From positions 1 through 5,301 of the forward strand of contig URAD01000051.1 in NCBI GenBank assembly GCA_900545745.1: a DNA stretch of 5,301 nucleotides. Reading direction: 5' to 3'. The translations under genes were made by a program, and so were the position numbers. Numbering within the stretch: position 1 is the stretch's first letter; each line of letters starts with the position of its first letter. This stretch comes from an uncultured Collinsella sp. GTDB taxonomy: Bacteria > Actinomycetota > Coriobacteriia > Coriobacteriales > Coriobacteriaceae. Positions 1 through 5,301 of this stretch are shown one piece after another. The notes under the pieces were generated by a model. It did no database searches and was not told the origin of the DNA. It saw only the letters and a program-made list of their open reading frames with translations.

Positions 1-1829
1 GCTACCCCGATTTTATCGGCGACGCCTTTGCCGCGATGAGCGTCTGCGAGACGGCGCTGTTTGTGGTCGACGCCGAGGCCGGCCCGCAGCCGACGACGGT
101 TAAGCTTTGGTACGCCGCCGAGGACCTGCGCCTGGCGCGCGCGGTGTTCGTAAACCGCCTGTCGCGTCCCGAGGCCAGCTTTACGACCACAATGAACCTG
201 CTGCAGGAGCGCTTTGGCACGCGCCTAGGCGCCGTGACCCTCCCCTGGGGCGAGGGCGAGGACTTTGACGGCATTATCGACCTGGTGCGCATGAAGGCGC
301 GCCATTGCAACGGCACCGAAGCCGTAGAGTCGGAGATTCCCGAGGAGTATCGTGCCCAGGCTGAGGAAGCCCACGACCATCTGTGCGAGCTGGTGGCCGA
401 GGCCGACGATGAGCTGATGATGAAGTACTTGGAAGGCGAGGAGACGCTGACACAGGAGGAGCTCGAAGGCTTGCTGTCGAAGGCGATCGCCGAGCGCATC
501 TTTGTGCCGGTCTTTGCGGGCGATTGCATTAAGGAGCAGGGCGTCAACTCGCTGATGGACGACATCGCCACGTACTTCCCGGCGCCGACGGACTACGGCG
601 AGATGCCGCTCATCGACGGTGATTCGCTCAAGATCTCGAGTGACGATGACCGCCCGGTGGCGTTTGTGTTTAAGACCCTGGCCGATCCGCAGCAGGGTCG
701 CATCAGCTTTATCAAGGTGCTGACGGGTACGCTTGAGCCGGGCCTTGAACTGGTTAATGCGCGCACGCGCAAGGGTGAGCGTCTGGCCCACCTGTATGTG
801 ATGTGCGGCCGCGACATGACCGAGGTCGGCCACGCTTATGCCGGCGACATCATCGTGGCGCCCAAGCTGGCGGCCGAGACGGGTGACACGCTCTCGATTA
901 CCGGCAAGGTCGAGGCTGCGGCGTTTAAGTTCCCCAACTCGCAGTACCGCATCGCCATCGAGGCCGAGAATCGCGGCGACGAAGAGAAGCTCTACACGTT
1001 TATCGAGAAGGCCTGCAAGGCCGATCCGACTATGAGCATCGACCGCGACGAGGAGACCGGCCAGACCATCATTTCGGCGGTGGGCGAGGCGCAGGTTTCG
1101 GTCCTGCTCAATCGTCTTGAGGATCGCACCAAGGTCGCGGCCAAGAGCGTGCCGATCCGCATTCCGTATCGCGAGACCATTCGCCGTACGGCAAGTGCCC
1201 AGGGTCGCCACAAGAAGCAGACCGGCGGCGCCGGTCAATACGGCGACTGCTGGCTGCGCGTGGAGCCGCTCATTGGGCCCGACGGCACGAGCGACGGCTA
1301 TGAGTTTGTTGACGAGGTCGTGGGTGGCCGCATCCCGCGCTCGCTCATCCCTGCCGTGGACAAGGGCGTCCAGGAGACCATGAAGGATGGCATCATTGCC
1401 GGCTACCCGCTTACGGGCATTCGCGTGGCCGTGTACGACGGCTCGTATCACAGCGTAGACTCCAACGAGATGGCGTTCCGCGCGGCGGCTCGCATCGGTC
1501 TGCGCAAGGCATGCGCCGATGCCGACCCGGTGGTGCTGGAGCCCATCGAGGAAATCACGGTGACTATCCCCGAGAGCTATGCCGGCGCCGTGATGGGCGA
1601 CATCTCGGCATCGCGCGGTCGCGTGACGGGCATGGAGACCGATGAGCGCGGTGACACCGTGGTTATCGCACAGGCGCCGCTGGCCGAGCTGACGGATTAC
1701 TCGACGCGCCTGCGCTCTATCACGCGCGGCACGGGCGACTTTACCATGAAGCCCGCCGGCTACGAGCAGGTGCCTTATGACGTTCAGGCCAAGCTGGTCG
1801 AGCGCTATGAAGAGGGCCGCGCCAAGTAA
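1..1829 (+). CDS. Elongation factor G-like translation GTPase (FusA2-type paralogue), 5' truncated
   Basis: The frame is open from the window edge to a TAA at 1827-1829, giving 608 visible residues. About 80 N-terminal residues, with the P-loop and switch I, lie upstream. The first residues, GYPDFIGDAF, are what follows the DTPG motif of an EF-G G domain, so the ATG at 36 is internal. In order come the rest of the G domain, domain II (VLTGTLEPG near nt 717-743), domain III, domain IV (TGGAGQYGD at 1221-1247; DGSYHSVDS at 1438-1464) and domain V (MGDISASRGR at 1593-1622; TRLRSITRG at 1704-1730). Canonical EF-G drives tRNA-mRNA translocation on the ribosome in the cytoplasm. This copy resembles the actinobacterial FusA2 branch, whose job is poorly defined. 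The guanine-specificity motif NKxD reads NRLS (153-164), the G5 'SA' position reads DC, and the domain III GELHLE motif reads GEAQVS. Family membership is secure; GTPase activity and translocase function are uncertain. It is unlikely to be the housekeeping fusA. Confidence 0.93.
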   Translation, partial: YPDFIGDAFAAMSVCETALFVVDAEAGPQPTTVKLWYAAEDLRLARAVFVNRLSRPEASFTTTMNLLQERFGTRLGAVTLPWGEGEDFDGIIDLVRMKARHCNGTEAVESEIPEEYRAQAEEAHDHLCELVAEADDELMMKYLEGEETLTQEELEGLLSKAIAERIFVPVFAGDCIKEQGVNSLMDDIATYFPAPTDYGEMPLIDGDSLKISSDDDRPVAFVFKTLADPQQGRISFIKVLTGTLEPGLELVNARTRKGERLAHLYVMCGRDMTEVGHAYAGDIIVAPKLAAETGDTLSITGKVEAAAFKFPNSQYRIAIEAENRGDEEKLYTFIEKACKADPTMSIDRDEETGQTIISAVGEAQVSVLLNRLEDRTKVAAKSVPIRIPYRETIRRTASAQGRHKKQTGGAGQYGDCWLRVEPLIGPDGTSDGYEFVDEVVGGRIPRSLIPAVDKGVQETMKDGIIAGYPLTGIRVAVYDGSYHSVDSNEMAFRAAARIGLRKACADADPVVLEPIEEITVTIPESYAGAVMGDISASRGRVTGMETDERGDTVVIAQAPLAELTDYSTRLRSITRGTGDFTMKPAGYEQVPYDVQAKLVERYEEGRAK

Positions 1830-1865
1830 CGTGTGGTTTTGCCTGCAATGTAGGTGCTGACGAAA

Positions 1866-1893
1866 AGGCCGTCCTGGGTAACCGGGGCGGCCT
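1866..1893. terminator. Convergent, probably bidirectional rho-independent terminator
   Basis: A 12-bp stem (arms 1866-1877 and 1882-1893, two G-T wobbles) closes a GTAA tetraloop, 36 bases after the EF-G-like stop. On the + strand the stem is followed by a weak AATTTG. On the - strand the wobbles become A-C mismatches, but the stem is followed by TTTTCG, so it also fits as terminator of the convergent nuclease gene. The hairpin is seen directly; two-way use is inferred from the convergent layout and the A/T runs on either side. Confidence 0.75.
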
Positions 1894-1897
1894 AATT

Positions 1898-1934
1898 TGA
1901 TCCCCTGGGGACGGAGGAAAACGGATCATGTTTT
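1898..1934 (+). terminator. Second inverted repeat with T run, possible backup terminator
   Basis: TGATCC (1898-1903) is matched by GGATCA (1923-1928), followed by TGTTTTT (1929-1935 region). Inside lies an 11-base palindrome, TCCCCTGGGGA (1901-1911). The outer stem is only 6 bp with a 19-base loop, so it is a weak terminator by itself. It may instead be a small dispersed intergenic element. It sits between the two convergent stop codons and could stop + strand transcripts that pass the first hairpin. Confidence 0.35.
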
Positions 1935-1959
1935 TGGGTTACGGGCGGCGCGGTCGGCA

Positions 1960-2943
1960 CTAGTCTCCGGATGCCTGGTTGCGGCCGGTGGCGTAGTCGA
2001 TCTGCACGTGCGGCTGCAGGTTGTAGCAGTACACGTGGAAGCACAGGGTCTTGCCGTGGTCCTCGATCGATTGTGCCTCCAGGCGAACGCCGCGACAGAC
2101 GAGTTCCTCTTCGTTGTACATGGGCGTGACGCGGTAGAGCACATGGTTGCCCGTATCGCGAATATAGTTGAGAATCTGCTCTTCAAACGGTAGCATGCCC
2201 GTCTCGTTGAGATAGCGCGTGCCGGTGAGGAGATTCTTGCGGTTGGCGTTTTCGCCGCAGAGCGACCAGGCGATGAGGTGGCAGCGGTTGTAGAGGCTCT
2301 GGCCTGGAATAAAGTCGTAGCGCTGTTGGTGCCAACCGGCAGGATGGATACGCGAGATATCCCCGCGCTTTCCCTGTCCGAGCGACTCGGGGCCTACGCA
2401 GGCGAGCGCCTTGCGAGTGCGGCCCAGGCTGTCGAGCTTGGAGAATTTCTTAAAGCAGCCCTCTTCGGTGGCACGCTCATACTCGTCGAGCGTGAACGAC
2501 GGCATGCCCAACGAGTGCGTGCTGTCGGCGCGAAGGGCAACGTAGGGGTTGCCGGCGTAGTCGGGAATGCTGCTGAGGTATACACCACGGGCGCGGTCGA
2601 GATCGGGGTTTTCGACCTCGTCGATGGGGGTGGCGGCACTATCCGCGGAGGCAGCGTCACCGGTGTCGGTTGCGGCGGAATCGGAGCCATCGCCAGAGCC
2701 TTGGCTATTTTGAGAGTCCTCGGAGCTCGCTGTTCCCGATTCGAGTCGGGCGACCAAGTCCGCTTCGTCGTCGGTACGGCTGGGACTCTCGTTTTGCTTC
2801 TCGGCCAGAGCCGTTGCCTGCTCATCGCTTTGCGGCGACAACAGCTTGGGCGCTCCGTCGAGCGATCCTGTGAACAGCGCAAACCCCAGCACCACGGCGG
2901 TGCCGATGGAAAGTACTTGCTTGTAGGCGGACTTGCGCGACAT
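1960..2943 (-). CDS. Secreted or membrane-anchored DNA/RNA non-specific endonuclease (EndA / streptococcal DNase type)
   Basis: The protein has 327 residues. The ATG at 2943-2941 follows AGGAG (2953-2949) with a 5-base gap, which supports this start; the stop is TAG. The N-terminus is basic (MSRK, K8) followed by a hydrophobic stretch at about residues 10-26, a signal peptide or anchor; there is no lipobox cysteine and no twin-arginine. Residues about 35-110 form a Ser/Asp/Ala/Glu-rich linker without obvious fold. The catalytic domain covers about 120-320. It carries NRCHLIA (219-225), with H222 the expected general base of the (D/N)RxH motif, then NRKNLLTGTRYLN (234-246), whose N237 and N246 match conserved positions of the Endonuclea_NS_2 family. 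Such enzymes cut DNA and often RNA outside the cell, serving nutrition, biofilm or trap degradation, or DNA uptake. Which applies here cannot be read from the sequence: no competence genes are near. The residue before the catalytic His is Cys rather than the usual Gly or Ser. It stands alone, convergent to the EF-G-like gene. I see no convincing sigma70 promoter upstream. Confidence 0.88.
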   Translation of the reverse strand: MSRKSAYKQVLSIGTAVVLGFALFTGSLDGAPKLLSPQSDEQATALAEKQNESPSRTDDEADLVARLESGTASSEDSQNSQGSGDGSDSAATDTGDAASADSAATPIDEVENPDLDRARGVYLSSIPDYAGNPYVALRADSTHSLGMPSFTLDEYERATEEGCFKKFSKLDSLGRTRKALACVGPESLGQGKRGDISRIHPAGWHQQRYDFIPGQSLYNRCHLIAWSLCGENANRKNLLTGTRYLNETGMLPFEEQILNYIRDTGNHVLYRVTPMYNEEELVCRGVRLEAQSIEDHGKTLCFHVYCYNLQPHVQIDYATGRNQASGD

Positions 2944-2953
2944 GGAGGCTCCT

Positions 2954-3197
2954 GGATGGACGGTTGGGAGTCTACCAGTCTAGCAGGAGCCAGCAGGGGC
3001 CGTTCTGTCGAACAAATACTTAAGATTTGGGACAAATGCTACGGATTCATTTGCCTCATATGGAGCTGCGGCGGTTGTGTATATGAAGCTATTCGGCGTT
3101 TCCCCAAATGATACCTGCCAAAACAAACCTGTCCCTTTTCGGTGGGTGATCGTGAGTTATTTCACCGCAGCTTAAGGTGCGGTTGGGATGTGCGCAC
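2954..3197. other. Intergenic stretch between the nuclease start and the operator array
   Basis: This is the left half of a 469-base gap between two divergent genes and must carry the nuclease promoter, though no clear -35/-10 pair is visible on the - strand (TAGACT occurs twice near 2970-2985 without a partner at the right distance). It holds the small inverted repeat ATTTG/CAAAT (3025-3037), copy A of the 49-base dispersed repeat (3099-3147), and ACCGCA/TGCGGT (3164-3169 / 3178-3183, 8-base loop). I see no supported gene in it. Confidence 0.6.
3099..3147 (+). repeat. 49-base dispersed intergenic repeat, copy A
   Basis: It matches 5185-5233 at 43 of 49 positions without gaps, in the same orientation. 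The longest shared blocks are TTTCCCCA, ACCTGCCAAAA and AAACCTGTCCCTTTT. The ends are partly complementary (ACCTGCC with GGTGGGT, two wobbles), so the element could fold as a hairpin with the AAACCTGTCCC block in its loop, although this copy has a mismatch in the stem. The two copies bracket the regulator gene and its operator array. Confidence 0.85.
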
Positions 3198-3344
3198 TTT
3201 AAAGAGAGGAGCCCATGATTAGAGAGGTTGCGCTCGTCTCTCTAAATGTCTCTCTAAAGAGAAAGCCAGTTAAAGAGATAACCTTAGGCAATCTAGCAGT
3301 GAATTCGATACATCTCTCTAAATTTCTCTTTAAAATAAGGTACC

Positions 3345-3368
3345 TATCTCTCTAAAGTTAGAGAGATA
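3345..3368. promoter_or_regulatory. 24-base palindromic operator at the array centre
   Basis: TATCTCTCTAA (3345-3355) and TTAGAGAGATA (3358-3368) are perfect inverted copies separated by AG. This joins one TCTCTCTAAA copy and one TTAGAGAGA copy head to head and is the most symmetrical site in the array, as expected for a dimeric regulator. It covers where the -35 region of the candidate promoter would lie, so binding should block RNA polymerase. Confidence 0.65.
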
Positions 3369-3377
3369 TACTATACT
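3367..3377 (+). promoter_or_regulatory. Candidate -10 region of the regulator promoter
   Basis: Two overlapping TATACT hexamers (3367-3372 and 3372-3377; five of six bases match TATAAT) lie between the palindrome and the last two motif copies, 36-46 bases before the start codon. No good -35 hexamer is found 16-18 bases upstream; that position is inside the palindrome. Transcription would begin near 3380-3385, leaving a leader of about 30 bases that contains the last motif copy. Confidence 0.4.
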
Positions 3378-3412
3378 TTAGAGAGATAAATCTATCGTTT
3401 TAGAGAGACGGA

Positions 3413-5113
3413 ATGCCAATGCTGCTGGATGAACCTCTTGGCCTTATTGTTGAGCGCCTTCGCAGGCGGGGGACTGATGACGCATCGGTAGAAGTTAAAG
3501 CCTGCACGAATAAATTGAGCGCAGACGTATGGGAGACAGTGAGCGCTTTTGCGAACACTGCGGGTGGGCTCATTATTTTGGGCCTGAACGAGGCCGAAGG
3601 ATTTGTTCCTTCGGCTAACTTTGCTATCGATAGGGTGCGCGATCAGTTTGTTTCGGGTATCGGAGACGGAGGCTCAGCGGCAGTGGTGGCCCATGCGCCG
3701 CGGTATGAGCTTGATCGAGGCGAGGTCGACGGGCTCCAGGTGCTTCTGGTGCGCATCTTTGAACTTGAGCTTAAAGCGAAGCCTTGCTATATCGGCGCGC
3801 GCGGCGTGCAGAACGGTAGCTACAAGCGCGTGGATGATAAAGATATCAAGATGTCACCCGCTGAGCTATATGAGCTGCAGAGTGCGTTGCTTCCGAGCGA
3901 TGCAGACGGAACGGTGGTTTCGGAGGCAACGGTCGAGGATTTGGATCCAGATGTCGTGCGGTCTATTATCGCAAATCGCCGGCTGCAGACCCCGCGCGTT
4001 TTGCGCGGGGCCGATACGCTGGAAAAGCAGCTGGTCAGACTCAATATCACTACAAAGGATGGTGCCGTGAAGCTCGCGGGGCTTCTGTCGGCGGGAATTT
4101 ACCCCCAGCAGTTCTATCCTAAACTGATGATCGATGTCGCCGTTCATTCCGATGTGGAAAAATCTGCACCCGGGCAACCCCGGTTTATTGACCGCCAGTT
4201 GTGCGATGGCCCGATTCCGGCTTGCATCGAAGATGCCCTTGCCGCGATTGGACGAAACTTGCGCAAAGCGACGATAGTGCAAGGCGCTGGCAGAAGGGAG
4301 GATTGGGAAGTTCCCCAGGAGGTTTTGCGCGAGGCCTTGGCAAATGCCTGCATCCATCGAGAATATTCGCCCATGTTTGTGGGGCAGGCCGTGAGTGTCG
4401 ATATCTATCCAGACAGAATAGAGATCAAAAACCCTGGCGGCCTTTGGGGCGGAAAGACGGTGGACAATCTTGCAGACGGGGAATCGCGCTGCCGAAACCC
4501 AAAGCTCATGAGCCTAATGGGGGCGACGCCGTTAGAGCATGCCGAGGGGGCCGTTGCGGAAAGCCAGGGATCTGGTATCCCGGCTATGATTCGCGAGATG
4601 GAGTCTCGTTCGCTTGGCAGGCCGAAATTTATCGTTAAGGCCGATTCGTTTACGGTGCTGCTTTCCCGGCACGGGGCGGAGCTTGCTGAAAACCGCACGT
4701 GGATTCAGAACCATGTGGGCACCGAGCTGACGGATCGCGAAGAAACATTGCTCATGTTTATGCGGGAGCATGGGTGCGTATGCGATGTTCAAAAAATACG
4801 AGAGGCCCTGAAGTGGGATTCGGATGACATTCGCCTGATCTGCGGGGACCTTGTAGATAAACATGCCCTGTCAAAATGCGGCAAAGACACGTTCGAAATT
4901 ATCGATAGGAACAGAGAACCGTCAGCTTCGACGGCGGATAGGATCCTGGAGGCTCTCAGCGCCGAAGTGGATATGACGGCGCGAGAAATAGCGGTTGCAT
5001 CGGGGGTCAGAATTTCGTCTGTCCGTTACCATCTGCCAAAAATGGCGGATAAAGGGCTCATCGAAGTAATGGGTTCATCGACGAGTCGTAACCGCCGATA
5101 TCGGAAGAAGTAG
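3413..5113 (+). CDS. Schlafen-like AlbA_2 / HATPase_c_4 ATP-binding regulator with C-terminal winged helices
   Basis: The protein has 566 residues and ends at TAG 5111-5113. An in-frame TAG at 3401-3403 limits the start to ATG 3413 or ATG 3419; GAGAG (3403-3407) gives 3413 a weak ribosome site that overlaps the last motif copy. Residues about 8-155 are an AlbA_2 (Schlafen-type) domain: E27 and K29 in VEVKA, then SAFANTAGG (44-52) and GSYKRV (135-140). Residues about 300-420 match the GHKL-like HATPase_c_4 ATP-binding region of COG2865 regulators: REALANACIHRE (306-317, N box), NPGG (340-343), SRCRNPKL (358-365) and GSGI (386-389). The C-terminus has two probable winged helices, about 437-498 and 505-566, the last ending in a basic tail (RNRRYRKK). 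Family knowledge points to a cytoplasmic nucleotide-dependent DNA-binding regulator; its targets are unknown. The operator array just upstream suggests autoregulation. It is a single-gene unit within dispersed repeats and looks less GC-rich than the left-hand genes, which hints at transfer. It is full length, with no frameshift. Confidence 0.88.
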   Translation: MPMLLDEPLGLIVERLRRRGTDDASVEVKACTNKLSADVWETVSAFANTAGGLIILGLNEAEGFVPSANFAIDRVRDQFVSGIGDGGSAAVVAHAPRYELDRGEVDGLQVLLVRIFELELKAKPCYIGARGVQNGSYKRVDDKDIKMSPAELYELQSALLPSDADGTVVSEATVEDLDPDVVRSIIANRRLQTPRVLRGADTLEKQLVRLNITTKDGAVKLAGLLSAGIYPQQFYPKLMIDVAVHSDVEKSAPGQPRFIDRQLCDGPIPACIEDALAAIGRNLRKATIVQGAGRREDWEVPQEVLREALANACIHREYSPMFVGQAVSVDIYPDRIEIKNPGGLWGGKTVDNLADGESRCRNPKLMSLMGATPLEHAEGAVAESQGSGIPAMIREMESRSLGRPKFIVKADSFTVLLSRHGAELAENRTWIQNHVGTELTDREETLLMFMREHGCVCDVQKIREALKWDSDDIRLICGDLVDKHALSKCGKDTFEIIDRNREPSASTADRILEALSAEVDMTAREIAVASGVRISSVRYHLPKMADKGLIEVMGSSTSRNRRYRKK

Positions 5114-5124
5114 ATGCAGCCGGG

Positions 5125-5171
5125 TCGCCTCTCTAGTGCCTCTCGAGGCCAGATGGGTGCTGGAGGGGCGA
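5125..5171 (+). terminator. Branched inverted repeat after the regulator gene, possible terminator
   Basis: TCGCCTCTC (5125-5133) pairs with GAGGGGCGA (5163-5171), 9 bp with one wobble, and encloses a second palindrome, GCCTC/GAGGC (5138-5142 / 5145-5149). It begins 12 bases after the stop codon. The following TTGTCTCG is a poor T run, so an intrinsic terminator is doubtful; it may only protect the mRNA end. The structure is seen directly; its function is a guess. Confidence 0.35.
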
Positions 5172-5184
5172 TTGTCTCGCGATA

Positions 5185-5233
5185 TTTCCCCAGATAAAAC
5201 CTGCCAAAATAAACCTGTCCCTTTTTGGTAGGT
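5185..5233 (+). repeat. 49-base dispersed intergenic repeat, copy B
   Basis: This is the partner of 3099-3147, same orientation, six mismatches. Here the hairpin is better: ACCTGCCAAAA (5199-5209) pairs with TTTTGGTAGGT (5223-5233) over 11 bp with one wobble and a 13-base loop. The two copies lie 2,086 bases apart, start to start. Beyond it, 5234-5301 holds no supported gene: the ATG at 5260 stops after nine codons. Confidence 0.85.
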
Positions 5234-5301
5234 CAGTTAACGCAGCGCAGGTTGAGCATATGCGAGCGAGCGGGCTCCGGGTGCGGTAAGGTGACGTGAA
5301 A

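Larger units (their letters stand above)
3198..3408. promoter_or_regulatory. Operator-like array: 11 copies of TTTAGAGAGA / TCTCTCTAAA upstream of the AlbA_2 regulator
   Basis: Six exact copies lie at 3237, 3249, 3313 and 3347 (as TCTCTCTAAA) and at 3377 and 3399 (as TTTAGAGAGA). Near copies with one or two changes start at 3198, 3218, 3269, 3325 and 3357. Copies 3237/3249 and 3313/3325 are tandem pairs with a 12-base step. Those at 3357, 3377 and 3399 are in one orientation at 20 and 22 bases, close to two helical turns, so they lie on one face of the DNA. The spacing, the two orientations and the position directly ahead of a winged-helix protein suggest cooperative binding sites, most simply for that protein itself. 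The motif and layout are seen directly; the bound protein is inference. The stretch is AT-rich against its surroundings. Confidence 0.75.

Noticed and set aside
225..1451. 408-codon - strand open frame opposite the EF-G-like gene.
   Set aside because: It is Arg/His/Leu-rich shadow translation of a high-GC gene with no recognisable domain; the + strand is clearly EF-G.
2956..3111. 51-codon + strand open frame with GGAGG 7 bases before its ATG, running from the nuclease leader into repeat copy A.
   Set aside because: The GGAGG is the other strand of the nuclease ribosome site (GGAGGCTCC is nearly palindromic), the stop falls inside a dispersed repeat, and the product resembles nothing I know.
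2278..3111. Long + strand open frame opposite the nuclease gene.
   Set aside because: It is the antisense shadow of a GC-rich gene: the - strand product has coherent nuclease motifs, a signal segment and a good ribosome site, and this frame has none.
3164..3197. Two overlapping small hairpins (ACCGCA/TGCGGT and GTGCG/CGCAC) resembling an attenuator.
   Set aside because: The stems are 5-6 bp with no T run and no convincing leader gene; this is expected by chance in GC-rich DNA.
3237..3408. Possible CRISPR array, from the repeated 10-mers.
   Set aside because: The units are only 10 bases, occur in both orientations with uneven short gaps and have no unique spacers of constant length; no cas gene is present.
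5260..5301. Possible start of another gene at the right edge (ATG 5260; GTG 5291 and 5296).
   Set aside because: ATG 5260 stops after nine codons, GTG 5291 stops after two, and too little sequence remains to judge GTG 5296.

Overview
The window is a bacterial chromosome segment that is GC-rich in its two left-hand genes and visibly more AT-rich in one intergenic stretch at 3198-3412. The FusA2-type elongation factor G paralogue, the GC-rich codon use and the intergenic repeats suggest a high-GC Gram-positive bacterium. My best guess is a gut member of the Coriobacteriia such as Collinsella. That is inference from gene style, not from a search.

Left part (1-1829, + strand): the last 608 codons of a translation-factor GTPase of the EF-G family. 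Its start lies outside the window; the reading begins immediately after where the DTPG motif of the G domain should be. Several motifs expected in a working EF-G GTPase are altered. It converges on the next gene, and 1830-1959 holds a hairpin with a GTAA loop that could terminate both genes, followed by a second inverted repeat with a T run.

Middle (1960-2943, - strand): a secreted or membrane-anchored DNA/RNA non-specific endonuclease of the EndA/streptococcal DNase type. It has an N-terminal hydrophobic segment, a Ser/Asp/Ala-rich linker and a C-terminal nuclease domain.

Right part (2954-5301): a module that looks self-contained. A 566-residue Schlafen-like AlbA_2 / GHKL-type ATP-binding / winged-helix protein (3413-5113, + strand) is preceded by 11 copies, exact or near, of a 10-base motif TTTAGAGAGA in both orientations (3198-3408). 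The array includes a near-perfect 24-base palindrome, a probable -10 box, and a copy that overlaps the ribosome binding site. The simplest reading is a DNA-binding regulator that controls its own transcription through an operator array. Array and gene together lie between two copies of a 49-base intergenic repeat (3099-3147 and 5185-5233, 43/49 identical), which suggests a unit that was inserted or that recombines between dispersed repeats.

The three genes show no sign of acting in one pathway: the first two converge and the third has its own control region. The regulator with its operator array and flanking repeats is the part most worth following up.
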